The position numbers and the translations under genes are program-made. 50,106 nucleotides of DNA, taken from contig NZ_MDJD01000050.1 in NCBI RefSeq assembly GCF_001747085.1, positions 1 to 50,106 on the forward strand. Direction: 5' to 3'. Position 1 is the first letter of the stretch; each line of letters starts with the position of its first letter. The notes under the pieces are model-generated. The model made no database searches, had not been told where the DNA came from, and saw only the letters and a list, made by a program, of their open reading frames with translations. Source of the stretch: Flavivirga aquatica (GTDB lineage Bacteria > Bacteroidota > Bacteroidia > Flavobacteriales > Flavobacteriaceae). Of this stretch, positions 27,529-36,130 are shown one piece after another.

Positions 27529-28182
27529 TTATATATGCATTTTAGGTATCTCTCCTTCAATGATTAGATTGCCTTCTGTGGCTTCTTTTATGGTTTCTAC
27601 TGAAACGTCTGGTGCTCGTTCTAATAGTTTAAATCCGTTTTCTGTGACTTCTAACACTGCCATATTGGTTACTATTTTCTTTACACATCCAACACCTGTT
27701 AGTGGTAACGAGCAGCGTTTTAATAGTTTAGATTCGCCCCGTTTGTTGGTATGCATCATCGCTACAATGATATTTTCTGCACTGGCTACTAAATCCATAG
27801 CACCTCCCATGCCCTTTACCATCTTACCTGGGATCTTCCAGTTTGCGATATCGCCATTTTCGGCTACTTCCATAGCACCTAGTATGGTTAAGTCTACATG
27901 TTGGCCTCGTATCATCGAAAAGCTCATCGCTGAATCGAAAAAACTGGCTCCTGGTAATGTAGTTATCGTTTGTTTGCCTGCATTAATCACATCGGCATCT
28001 TCTTCGCCTTCAAACGGAAAAGGCCCCATGCCTAAAACTCCATTTTCACTTTGAAACTCTACTTCTATATCGTTACGCACGTAGTTGGCTACTAAAGTGG
28101 GAATACCTATACCTAAGTTAACATAGTAGCCATCTTGTACTTCTTTTGCTATTCGTTTTGCTATGCCTGTTTTGTCTAACAT
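27529..28182 (-). CDS. scoB: 3-oxoacid CoA-transferase subunit B
   Basis: 217 residues, normal for the B subunit. YYVNLGIGIPTLVANYV opens the fold, and FQSENGVLGMGP carries the catalytic Glu (about residue 45) that forms the glutamyl-CoA thioester. KGMGGAMDLV and GESKLLKRCSLPLTGVGCVKKIVT are standard. With subunit A it moves CoA from succinyl-CoA to a 3-oxo acid. Next to fumarylacetoacetase the natural substrate would be acetoacetate, giving acetoacetyl-CoA. 44 bp separate it from scoA. A 3-oxoadipate role cannot be excluded by sequence alone, but no 3-oxoadipate pathway genes are near. Confidence 0.94.
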   Translation of the reverse strand: MLDKTGIAKRIAKEVQDGYYVNLGIGIPTLVANYVRNDIEVEFQSENGVLGMGPFPFEGEEDADVINAGKQTITTLPGASFFDSAMSFSMIRGQHVDLTILGAMEVAENGDIANWKIPGKMVKGMGGAMDLVASAENIIVAMMHTNKRGESKLLKRCSLPLTGVGCVKKIVTNMAVLEVTENGFKLLERAPDVSVETIKEATEGNLIIEGEIPKMHI

Positions 28183-28226
28183 CTTTTAAGTTTTAAGTGT
28201 CTAAAAGTTTTGATAACTTCTATTTT

Positions 28227-28922
28227 TTAATCTTTTACCCTTACCGTTCTCTGTTCAATACGTTTTTCATAGGTGTCTCCTTGAAAAATGCGTTGTACAA
28301 ATATGCCTGGGATGTGAATCTGGTTGGGGTCTAATGTTCCCAGTGATACCAATTCTTCTACCTCAGCTACTGTTATTTTTGCTGCTCCACACATATTGGG
28401 ATTAAAATTTCTAGCGGTACCTTTAAAAATTAAGTTTCCTGCTTCATCGCCTTTCCATGCTTTTACAAAGGAAAAATCGGCTTTAAAGGCATGTTCTAGC
28501 ACATACATTTTACCATTAAACTCACGGGTTTCTTTGCCTTGGGCCACTTCGGTACCATAGCCCGCTGGGGTATATACTGCTGGAAATCCTGCTTGGGCTG
28601 CACGACAACGTTCTGCTAATGTCCCTTGCGGAATGAGTTCTACTTCTAATTCTCCTGATAGCATCTGGCGCCCAAACTCATCATTTTCACCAACATAAGA
28701 CGATACCATTTTTTTGATTTGTTTTTGCTGAAGTAGTAAACCAAAATCGTCTACACCAGCATTGTTTGAAATACAAGTGAGTCCAGACACACCTAATGTT
28801 ACTAATTCTGCTATTGCATTTTCTGGTATACCAGAAAATCCAAAACCACCTAACATTAGTGTCATGTTGTTCTTTATGCCTTTTAAAGCTTCTGATATAT
28901 TATTTACTTTTTTATTAATCAT
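28227..28922 (-). CDS. scoA: 3-oxoacid CoA-transferase subunit A
   Basis: 231 residues. The family opening [39 protein letters not shown]-like segment ([24 protein letters not shown]), [21 protein letters not shown] ([26 protein letters not shown]) and [27 protein letters not shown] identify the A subunit. It pairs with the scoB gene directly downstream. The gene upstream is the frameshifted flavin reductase, 7 bp away, so all are in one operon beginning at homogentisate dioxygenase. Confidence 0.94.
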   Translation of the reverse strand: MINKKVNNISEALKGIKNNMTLMLGGFGFSGIPENAIAELVTLGVSGLTCISNNAGVDDFGLLLQQKQIKKMVSSYVGENDEFGRQMLSGELEVELIPQGTLAERCRAAQAGFPAVYTPAGYGTEVAQGKETREFNGKMYVLEHAFKADFSFVKAWKGDEAGNLIFKGTARNFNPNMCGAAKITVAEVEELVSLGTLDPNQIHIPGIFVQRIFQGDTYEKRIEQRTVRVKD

Positions 28923-28929
28923 CGTTTAA

Positions 28930-29824
28930 TTAATTCATGCAGAACAGCACTTCTAAAGCAATTTCTGGCTTGTTATTTTCTATAAAGATTTTAGCATACT
29001 TATGCAACTCATTTTGTATATCTTCTTTATCTTTCATTTGAAAGATTCCTTGTATTACTTTAGTGTTTTTATGCTTTTCAATTTGTAATGGATCTGGAGT
29101 TTGTTCCAAATTACCTAGTCTTCCTAGGTTATTTCCTGAAAGGATATTACTTTCTATTACATGCTTTGGTAAATTATCGATACCTAATCCCTTTATTAAA
29201 AATAGGTTTAGGTATTTCGAATAACGCATTGCCACTGGCTCTACAATACCAACTTTCTCCCATACGGGCTACTAAATCCAATTTTTGAGTATCTAAACTT
29301 CCTTTATCATTCAAATATTTTTCTTGAATATGAATGCGTTCTACTTTAGAAATTACCAAATTTCCTGCGCCACCTTTATCTCCTAATTCTATAACGTCTT
29401 GAACTGTGCACTCAAAAGACACAGGTGATTCTGCTACTCTTGGTGGTGTTACTACTTCTGAAGGAATTGCTGTAAAACCTGCTTTTTCAAATTCATTAAT
29501 ACCTTTATCGTACTCGGTGCTGGACAATGAGGTTTGCTCTACAATATTGTGGTTTACTATATTTATAACCACTTCGCTTACTGCTTTTACATTTTCGTAG
29601 GTATGCTTAGTGGTATTGTCTCTTCCGCGTCTTGCTGGTGAAAAAATTAAAATTGGTGGATTTGCACTAAATACATTGAAAAAACTAAAAGGGCTTAAAT
29701 TAACATGACCATTCGCATCTACCGTACTAGCTAAAGCAATAGGACGCGGTGCTACTGCAGAAAGCAAAATTTGATGCAATTCTGAAGTTTTAATCGTTTT
29801 TGGATCTATCGTTTTAATTGCCAT
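28930..29824 (-). pseudogene. Flavin reductase family gene with a +1 frameshift
   Basis: Two overlapping frames make one protein. The first (from 29824) gives 216 residues: SAVAPRPIALASTVDANGHVNLSPFSFFNVFSANPPILIFSP is the FMN-binding split-barrel pattern, ending FEIPKPIFNKGI and then RYR and stop. The second frame (28930 on) continues with GIDNLPKHVIESNILSGNNLGRLGNLEQTPDP and a helical C-terminus. The join works if one extra base near 29185 (+ strand T in TACCTAATCC) is removed, giving KGIGIDNLPKH, the sequence expected in the family. The product would be about 297 residues. The split protein keeps the whole flavin domain. Such reductases supply reduced flavin or act near the aromatic route. 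A sequencing error, a real mutation or a phase-variable site cannot be told apart here. Confidence 0.8.
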
Positions 29825-29826
29825 TA

Positions 29827-31080
29827 TTAATTGTTTTTTGCTGGTAATAGTTTTGTTCTTACTTCTCCAAACCCAACACGTATATTGTCATTTTCACAAT
29901 AGCCACGCATAATAACCGTATCGTTATCGTTTATAAACTTGCGCTCGGAGCCATCGTTAAGTTTTATTGGCTTTTGTCCTGCCCATGCTAATTCTAACAT
30001 AGAGCCATAACTGTCTGGAGATTTTCCGCTTATAGTTCCTGATCCCATCATATCTCCTACACTTAAATTGCAACCATTCATAGTATGGTGTGCTAGTTGT
30101 TGCGCCATATTCCAGTACATATATTTAAAGTTGGAATGACTTATGGTAGTTTCTGCTTCGTTTTCGGGTTGTAAGGCTACTTCTAATTTTATATCGTAAT
30201 TCTTTTTACCTGAATATTCTAAATAGGACAGTACGTCTGGTTCTTGCTCTGGTCCTTGAACTCTAAATGGTTCTAGGGCTTCCATAGTAACTACCCAAGG
30301 TGAGATTGAAGACGCAAAGTTTTTTGCTAAAAAGGGTCCTAATGGAATGTATTCCCATTTTTGTACATCTCTGGCAGACCAATCGTTGAAAACAACTTTC
30401 CCAAAAATATAGTCTTCGGCATTATTTGTATTTAAGGTTTCTCCTAAATTGGTACTTTTCCCTATAATGTATGCCATTTCCAGTTCAAAATCTACACGCT
30501 TTGATGTGGTGTAAACGGGCTTGTCTTCTCCTATTGGTAGTGTTTGCCCCATGGGTCTATGAATATCTTGACCACTTGTTATTATTGAAGATGCCCGACC
30601 GTGATACCCTACTGGAATATGTTTCCAATTGGGTAGTAATGCATTTTCTGGATCTCTAAACATTTTACCTACATTGGTGGCATGCTCTATACTTGAATAA
30701 AAATCGGTATAGTCTCTTATAAATACAGGTAAATGCATCTTAGCTTCGCTTTGTAAAATAAAAGCTTTGTCATGCTTTTTTAAGACTGAATTCTCATTTA
30801 TTAATTCATTTTGAATAATCAACCTAACATCATTCGTTGTCTTTTTTCCTAAATCTATAAACGGATTTAAAAACTCATTTTTAAAAACATGTTCATCTAT
30901 CTTTAAAAGATTAAAAATACCTAAACTAGCTGCTACGCTTAAGTCTAAGATATGATCTCCTATAGCAATACCTATACGCTTAGTTTCATCTGAGTTTGAA
31001 AAAATTCCAAACGGGATGTTATGAATAGAAAAATCTGAATTTTCGGGTATGGTAACCCAACTTGCTTTATTTGTCTTCAT
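29827..31080 (-). CDS. fahA: Fumarylacetoacetase
   Basis: 417 residues, usual for bacterial FAH. The N-terminal SH3-like region has FSIHNIPFGIFS and IGDHILDLS. The catalytic domain has IRDYTDFYSSIEHATNVGKMFRDPENALLPNWKHIPVGYHGRASSI (metal-binding Asp in DYTDFY, catalytic His in SSIEHA), DFELEMAYIIGKS, FNDWSARDVQKWEYIPLGPFLAKNF and GDMMGSGTISG. It splits 4-fumarylacetoacetate into fumarate and acetoacetate. It is 11 bp behind hmgA and two bases before the flavin reductase. Maleylacetoacetate isomerase, which should act before it, is not in this window. Confidence 0.96.
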   Translation of the reverse strand: MKTNKASWVTIPENSDFSIHNIPFGIFSNSDETKRIGIAIGDHILDLSVAASLGIFNLLKIDEHVFKNEFLNPFIDLGKKTTNDVRLIIQNELINENSVLKKHDKAFILQSEAKMHLPVFIRDYTDFYSSIEHATNVGKMFRDPENALLPNWKHIPVGYHGRASSIITSGQDIHRPMGQTLPIGEDKPVYTTSKRVDFELEMAYIIGKSTNLGETLNTNNAEDYIFGKVVFNDWSARDVQKWEYIPLGPFLAKNFASSISPWVVTMEALEPFRVQGPEQEPDVLSYLEYSGKKNYDIKLEVALQPENEAETTISHSNFKYMYWNMAQQLAHHTMNGCNLSVGDMMGSGTISGKSPDSYGSMLELAWAGQKPIKLNDGSERKFINDNDTVIMRGYCENDNIRVGFGEVRTKLLPAKNN

Positions 31081-31091
31081 TATTTATATTA

Positions 31092-32249
31092 TTAATCTAA
31101 CCAAGATGTATGGTAGGTTTCATCTGCTATTTTCATGGCTTCTTCTGTTACTTTTAATGGTTTAAAAGTATCTACCATAACTGCTAATTCTTCTGTTCTT
31201 GTTTCTCCTATACTACGCTCTGCTGCTCCTGGATGTGGTCCATGTGGAATCCCTGCTGGGTGCAATGAAATATGCCCTGCATCAACATCGTTTCTACTCA
31301 TAAAATCACCATCGACATAATACAATACCTCATCGCTATCTATATTACTATGATTGTAAGGTGCTGGAATACTATCCGGATGATAATCGTATAGCCTTGG
31401 CACAAAACTGCAAATTACAAAGGCATTGGTTTCAAAGGTTTGATGTACTGGTGGCGGTTGATGTATTCGCCCTGTTATGGGTTCGAAATCGTGAATTGAA
31501 AAGGCATACGGATAATTAAATCCATCGTAACCAACTACATCGAATGGATGTGTTGCATAAATGACTTCTATAATATCGTTCTGCTTTTTTATTTTCATAA
31601 GAAACTCGCCTTTTTCATCATGAGTTTCTAATTGGTCTGGTCTACGAATATCACGTTCACAAAATGGTGAATGTTCTAATAATTGCCCAAACCAATTTCT
31701 ATAGCGTTTTGGTGTATAAACGGGGCTATAAGATTCTACAATGAATAAGCGATTGTCTTCGGTATCGAAATCTATTTGATAAATCATACCTCTGGGGATT
31801 ACTAAATAGTCGCCATAACTAAAGGTTAGGTTACCCATATGCGTTCTAAGTGTTCCTGTTCCTTTATGGATAAAAAGGACTTCGTCTGCATCTGTGTTTT
31901 TATAAAAGTAATCACGTAATGACTTTTTTGGTGCTGCTAGAATAATATTGCAATCACTATTAGTTAGCATGATCTTTCTACTATCTAAATAATCATTCTC
32001 TGCTGGCACATCGAAACCTGTAAATTTATAGGACTTTAAATTGTTTGCTTTTGCAACTTTAGGCGCTACACTATATTGCTTTACTATTTCCTTTACTTGG
32101 GTTGGACGATGCTCATGATATAGGTTTGATGATATGCCATCGAAACCTATGGTTCCAAATAATTGTTCGTAATATAAATCCCCATTTGGCTTTCTAAAAA
32201 TGGTGTGTCTCTTTCTTGGAATTTCTCCTAATTTATGATAAAATGGCAT
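31092..32249 (-). CDS. hmgA: Homogentisate 1,2-dioxygenase
   Basis: 385 residues, matching the shorter Bacteroidota form of the enzyme. It opens the ring of homogentisate to maleylacetoacetate using Fe(II) and oxygen. Family features: GxIPxKRHTxFRKPNGxLYYEQLFGTIGFDG at the start, EVLFIHKGTGTLRTHMGNLTFSYGDYLVIPRGMIYQIDF (cupin core), PPPVHQTFETNAFVICSFVPRLYDYH, and the metal-ligand part DAGHISLHPAGIPHGPHPGAAE. First gene of the cluster; a promoter and a palindrome lie just upstream and a TetR gene is divergent. No 4-hydroxyphenylpyruvate dioxygenase is nearby, so homogentisate may come from another route here. Confidence 0.96.
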   Translation of the reverse strand: MPFYHKLGEIPRKRHTIFRKPNGDLYYEQLFGTIGFDGISSNLYHEHRPTQVKEIVKQYSVAPKVAKANNLKSYKFTGFDVPAENDYLDSRKIMLTNSDCNIILAAPKKSLRDYFYKNTDADEVLFIHKGTGTLRTHMGNLTFSYGDYLVIPRGMIYQIDFDTEDNRLFIVESYSPVYTPKRYRNWFGQLLEHSPFCERDIRRPDQLETHDEKGEFLMKIKKQNDIIEVIYATHPFDVVGYDGFNYPYAFSIHDFEPITGRIHQPPPVHQTFETNAFVICSFVPRLYDYHPDSIPAPYNHSNIDSDEVLYYVDGDFMSRNDVDAGHISLHPAGIPHGPHPGAAERSIGETRTEELAVMVDTFKPLKVTEEAMKIADETYHTSWLD

Positions 32250-32260
32250 AATCTTAAAAC

Positions 32261-32302
32261 ATTTGTTTATTCAAACATAAACAATTGTTGATTAAAAAAC
32301 AA
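32261..32302 (-). promoter_or_regulatory. Promoter of hmgA with overlapping palindrome (likely TetR operator)
   Basis: On the - strand a TTG (32302-32300), 20 bp, and TATGTTTG (32279-32272) fit the Bacteroidota -33/-7 promoter. The -7 box is covered by an inverted repeat: ATTTGTTTAT (32261-32270) and ATAAACAATT (32277-32286), 9 of 10 positions pairing. A TetR gene is divergent 100 bp away, so this is its likely operator. Confidence 0.6.
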
Positions 32303-32392
32303 ATAACTTTTATTTAAAGCATTTTTTTTCTTTTATTTGCAATACCATTTATTTGGCAAAAAGCTAGGTATAGTAACGATTTAACTAAGTAT

Positions 32393-32971
32393 ATGAAGGT
32401 CAGCACAAAAAAAGAGGAATTTTTACAAGAATCATTAAAACTGATTCACGAGAAGGGATTTAAAGCTACAACTATGAGAGACATTGCTGATAGATTGGGT
32501 TTTGATGTTTCTAACAGTTACAACTATATAAAGTCTAAACAGGAGATCTTAGAAAGCTTCTTATTTAGAACTTCTAATGAGTTTCATGACTCCATGAATA
32601 ACATCATGGGATCTAATTATCCAATAGATGAGAAATTGAAACAGGTTATCTCTGCTCATATAAAAATTGCTTCTCAACGGCCTTATGAAGTTGCTCTTAT
32701 GGTTAACGAATGGCGAAATTTAAAAGAACCTAAGTATACTCAATATGTTGAATTACGAGATACTTATGAACAAAAATTTGGCGATTTACTTAAGGAAGGT
32801 ATTGATAACCATATTTTTAAAGCTATGGACATTGAAATTGCTACGGCTGTTATTTTATCGTCTATTAGATGGTTTTATGATAAGTATACTAATGATGGAA
32901 AAAGCAATTTAAACCCTATTGAATTGGAAAGACAGATTATCGATTTTGTTTTTAATGGGGTATTGTTGTAA
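32393..32971 (+). CDS. TetR/AcrR family regulator
   Basis: 192 residues. The N-terminal HTH is complete: LIHEKGFKATTMRDIADRLGFDVSNSYNYIKSKQEILESF. The C-terminal part is helical (ASQRPYEVALMVNEWRNLKEPKYTQYVELRDTYEQKF...AVILSSIRWFYDKYTNDG) as in regulators of the TetR_C_33/PaaR-like group that sense CoA thioesters or aromatic intermediates. It is divergent from hmgA and probably controls the homogentisate operon through the palindrome covering the hmgA -7 box. The ligand is not known. Confidence 0.88.
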   Translation: MKVSTKKEEFLQESLKLIHEKGFKATTMRDIADRLGFDVSNSYNYIKSKQEILESFLFRTSNEFHDSMNNIMGSNYPIDEKLKQVISAHIKIASQRPYEVALMVNEWRNLKEPKYTQYVELRDTYEQKFGDLLKEGIDNHIFKAMDIEIATAVILSSIRWFYDKYTNDGKSNLNPIELERQIIDFVFNGVLL

Positions 32972-33007
32972 AGTTTCTTTTTAACTGTTGAAACCTCTTT
33001 TTTAAAG

Positions 33008-33046
33008 ATTACTTCGGTCGTGCCTCTCTCGTAATGACGGGGATAA
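33008..33046. repeat. Short dispersed-repeat fragment
   Basis: ATTACTTCGGTCGTGCCTC followed by TCTCGTAATGACGGGG resembles the CTTCGTCGTxCCTCxxCGTAATGACG repeat found between genes in many Bacteroidota. Recognition is from memory of the pattern. Confidence 0.4.
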
Positions 33047-33057
33047 TTATATTTTTT

Positions 33058-34170
33058 CTACTGCCAGTTATTAGCCCAATCTTTCCAAACAACTTCTAGT
33101 CCTTGATTTTTTAACATAGCTGCGACTTCTTCTGTAGAGCGTTCGTCTGATATTTCGAACTGCTCTAATGATTCTGGTTCTACAGCGTACCCGCCTGGAT
33201 TTGTTTTAGATTCTGCGCTTATTGAGGTTATTCCTAAATTAACAATATTATTTCTAAATACTTCACTTTCTCTGGTCGAGATAGACAGTTCAACATCTTC
33301 ATCTAACAGTCTGTAAGCACATATTAATTGTACCAAATCTGGATCTGTCATTTCTACTTTTGGCTCTAAACCTCCTGAATGCGGGCGTAGCCTTGGGAAG
33401 GAAATTGAATATTTTGTTTTCCAATAGGTCTTTTGCAAATATTTTAAATGTAATGCGGTAAAGAAACTATCTGCTCTCCAGTCTTCTAATCCAAATAATG
33501 CCCCTAGCCCTATTTTATGTACTCCTGCTTTTCCTAATCGGTCTGGAGTTTCTAATCGGTAATCGAAATTCGATTTTTTTCCTTTGGGATGGTGTTTTTT
33601 ATATTCTTCTCTATGATAGGTTTCTTGGTATACTAAAACAGCATACAATCCGCTATCTATTAATTGTTCGTATTCTGGCTGATCTAGTGGTTGTACCTCT
33701 ATGGTAATATTTGCAAAATGCGAGCGTATTAATTGTAGAGCATTATTTATATACTCTACGCCTACGGTTTGATTTGCTTCTCCTGTTACTAATAAAATAT
33801 GGTCGTAACCTTTGGATTTTATGTACTCGACTTCTTTTAAAATTTCGGCATCTGTTAGTGTTCTTCTAGGAATTTTATTGGTTAAACTAAAGCCACAATA
33901 GGTACATATATTTTGACACTCGTTGCTTAAATACATTGGGGAATACATTTGTATAGTATTCCCGAATCGTTTTTTTGTAAGTCGCCTACTTTCTTGAGCC
34001 ATCTCTTCAATATATGGTCTTGCTGCTGGAGAGATTAAGGCTTTAAAATCTTCTAAACTTCTTTTTTCTGCTCGCAAAGCATTCCATACATCTTGTTCTG
34101 TTTTCCCTAAAATACTGGACAGGGTTTCATCCCAATGGTATTGATTAAATGTCTCTTTAAATGTACTCAT
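33058..34170 (-). CDS. thiH: 2-iminoacetate synthase ThiH (radical SAM)
   Basis: 370 residues. The radical SAM cluster motif is ECQNICTYCGF (CxxxCxxC), with MYLSNEC before it and ILLVTGEANQTVGVEYI after it. It cleaves tyrosine to dehydroglycine and p-cresol for thiazole formation with ThiG. It starts 9 bp after thiG and is the last gene of the thiamine operon; thiF is not present in the window. All later blocks of the family are present (SISFPRLRPHSGG, ISAESKTNPGGY), so the gene is intact. Confidence 0.95.
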   Translation of the reverse strand: MSTFKETFNQYHWDETLSSILGKTEQDVWNALRAEKRSLEDFKALISPAARPYIEEMAQESRRLTKKRFGNTIQMYSPMYLSNECQNICTYCGFSLTNKIPRRTLTDAEILKEVEYIKSKGYDHILLVTGEANQTVGVEYINNALQLIRSHFANITIEVQPLDQPEYEQLIDSGLYAVLVYQETYHREEYKKHHPKGKKSNFDYRLETPDRLGKAGVHKIGLGALFGLEDWRADSFFTALHLKYLQKTYWKTKYSISFPRLRPHSGGLEPKVEMTDPDLVQLICAYRLLDEDVELSISTRESEVFRNNIVNLGITSISAESKTNPGGYAVEPESLEQFEISDERSTEEVAAMLKNQGLEVVWKDWANNWQ

Positions 34171-34179
34171 GTGTTTATT

Positions 34180-34950
34180 CTAATTCAAAAAACTAGTTAA
34201 TGGACTACTGGCTTCTGCATGTTTTTTTACTGGGGCTAATTTTGCATTGTATGCTATTCTGCCTGCTTCTACTGCCATTTTAAAGGCTTTCCCCATATCT
34301 ATTGGGTGTTGAGAAACTGCTATGGCTGTATTAACTAATACGGCATCTGCTCCTAGTTCCATAGCTTGTGCTGCATGCGATGGGCTTCCTATACCTGCAT
34401 CTACTATAACTGGTACATTACTTTGGTCTATTATTATTTCTAAAAACTCTAAGGTTTTTAAGCCTTTATTACTTCCTATTGGTGCTCCCAATGGCATAAC
34501 GCATTGTGTTCCTACATCTTCTAAACGTTTACACAATACGGGATCAGCATGAATATATGGCATAACTATAAAACCTAGTTTTACTAGTTCTTCGGCTGCT
34601 TGTAATGTTTCTATTGGGTCTGGTAATAAATATTTTGGGTCTGGATGAATTTCTAATTTAATCCAATTGGTATTTAGGGCTTCTCTTGCCAATTCTGCTG
34701 CGAAAACGGCTTCTTTTGCTGTTCTTACTCCTGATGTATTGGGTAATAAATTAATATGATTTTCTTGAAGATGTGTTAGTATATCGTCTGATTGATTATT
34801 AACATCCACACGTTTTAATGCTACGGTTACCAACTCACTTTCTGATGCTATAATGGCATCTCTCATAACTGCTGAATCGTTAAATTTACCAGTTCCTGTG
34901 AAGAGTCTTGACTTGAATGTTTTATCTGCTATGGTTAATTGATCACTCAT
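34180..34950 (-). CDS. thiG: Thiazole synthase ThiG
   Basis: 256 residues. The TIM-barrel features are all present: [21 protein letters not shown] with the Schiff-base Lys, [58 protein letters not shown] and [32 protein letters not shown]. It joins dehydroglycine, DXP and the ThiS thiocarboxylate into the thiazole phosphate. 20 bp lie between it and thiE, 9 bp to thiH. Confidence 0.96.
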   Translation of the reverse strand: MSDQLTIADKTFKSRLFTGTGKFNDSAVMRDAIIASESELVTVALKRVDVNNQSDDILTHLQENHINLLPNTSGVRTAKEAVFAAELAREALNTNWIKLEIHPDPKYLLPDPIETLQAAEELVKLGFIVMPYIHADPVLCKRLEDVGTQCVMPLGAPIGSNKGLKTLEFLEIIIDQSNVPVIVDAGIGSPSHAAQAMELGADAVLVNTAIAVSQHPIDMGKAFKMAVEAGRIAYNAKLAPVKKHAEASSPLTSFLN

Positions 34951-34969
34951 AAATTATTAAGCCTTTTTG

Positions 34970-35623
34970 CTATTTGTTTTTTGGCGCTTTCCAAACTTGC
35001 TCGTTTGTTGATGGGCCTTTTAATTTTTTATTGAATTTTGTAATACGGTTAAAATCTTTAGTGATTTCTCCTGAAACGGCTATACCGTGTACTCCTGTTT
35101 TTACAATTTCGGGTACATCTTCTAATGTTATGCCTCCTATAGCTATTATTGGTGTTTCTGTTTTTAAGGCGTCTAGAATTGCGATGTAACCTTGGGTGCC
35201 CAGAATAGGGCTTAAATTGTTTTTTGTTGTTGTAAACCTAAATGGTCCTAAGCCTATATAGTCTACTTTTTTAGCGATTAAGGCTTCGCAATCTTCTAGG
35301 GTATTTGCTGTACCTCCTACCATATAAAATTTTCCTAAATATGCTTTTGCTTCTTTTGGACAGGCATCTGTTTTACCTAAGTGTACTCCGTCTGCTTTTA
35401 CTGTTTTAGCTATTTTATAATGGTCGTTAATAATAAGACGTGTTTGGTAATGCCCTGTTATTTCTCTAGCTTTTTTAGCGGTTTCTAAAATAACGGCTTC
35501 GGGTGTGTTTTTAAGGCGTAACTGCACTAATTCTGCTCCAGATACACAGGCATTTTGTATGTTATCTAAATGGTCTTGTGGTGTTGCTCCTTGCGATATA
35601 TAGTGTAGTTTTGGAATATTCAT
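34970..35623 (-). CDS. thiE: Thiamine phosphate synthase ThiE
   Basis: 217 residues. GAELVQLRLKN, RLIINDHYKIAKTVKADGVHLGKTD, YMVGGTANTLEDCEALIAKKVDYIGLGPFRFTTTKN and PIIAIGGITLEDVPEIVKTGVHGIAVSG are the usual diphosphate- and pyrimidine-binding blocks. It joins HMP-PP and thiazole phosphate. It is the first intact gene after the inserted element; its 5' leader now lies next to that element's left repeat 27 bp away. A second ThiE/TenI-like gene is upstream in the same operon. Confidence 0.94.
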   Translation of the reverse strand: MNIPKLHYISQGATPQDHLDNIQNACVSGAELVQLRLKNTPEAVILETAKKAREITGHYQTRLIINDHYKIAKTVKADGVHLGKTDACPKEAKAYLGKFYMVGGTANTLEDCEALIAKKVDYIGLGPFRFTTTKNNLSPILGTQGYIAILDALKTETPIIAIGGITLEDVPEIVKTGVHGIAVSGEITKDFNRITKFNKKLKGPSTNEQVWKAPKNK

Positions 35624-35649
35624 ATGATAGTAGTTAAAGTATTTTTAGG

Positions 35650-36130
35650 AGTTATAGAATTTTAGGAGTTAAGAATTCATTGAATTAAGTATGCTTCTAC
35701 AATATGCATTAAGCATTTTACTAACTTCTCTAATTAATTCCATTTGTTCTGTATTATCTTTAATGTATGTTAGGTCTTTAGATAAAAAATTATCTACATT
35801 CTTCTAAAGATGCTTATGCTATATTATAAAATCGTAATTTCTCTTTATTACTTAGTCTTTTGTACCCTTCGGCTATATTTGCTGTGATAGAAACAGATGC
35901 TCTTCTAAATTGAGAGGTTAATCCGTAGATTTCCTCTTTTGGAAACTGTTTCGTTATTTTATAAGTTTCTAAAACAAATTGATGTCCTTTTTGCCAAACC
36001 ATTAAATTTTCAAAACTCTTAGATCTCTCCATCTCGTAACTAACTTATATTCTTTAACTTATTAATTGTTATTAATTTCTAGATTCCTTTTTCACCTCTA
36101 AACTACCATAACTTCTAAAATTCTATAACT
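35650..36130 (-). mobile_element. IVS-like element with 22-nt terminal inverted repeats inside the thi operon
   Basis: AGTTATAGAATTTTAGGAGT plus TA at 35650-35671 and its reverse complement at 36109-36130 match in 21 of 22 positions and face each other. Between them is a decayed four-helix-bundle gene of the 23S rRNA intervening-sequence type. The right repeat overlaps the thiD stop codon (36129-36131). In the thi transcript the repeats would form a long stem, as the ends of true rRNA intervening sequences do. Confidence 0.65.
35669..36032 (-). pseudogene. Decayed four-helix-bundle protein gene (23S rRNA IVS protein family)
   Basis: The first 72 residues are typical: FENLMVWQKGHQFVLETYKITKQFPKEEIYGLTSQFRRASVSITANIAEGYKRLSNKEKLRFYNIA. 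A TAA then replaces the next codon. The frame goes on as ASLEECR, another stop and a frameshift, and then SKDLTYIKDNTEQMELIREVSKMLNAYCRSILNSMNS to a stop at 35669. A whole family member is about 120 residues, so the remains cover all of it with at least two stops and one frameshift. It lies within an element bounded by inverted repeats and has no link to thiamine synthesis. Confidence 0.82.

Noticed and set aside
28930-29235. Separate 101-residue protein
   Set aside because: Its sequence continues the flavin reductase after a one-base shift; the first ~20 residues of the frame are out-of-frame reading of that gene.
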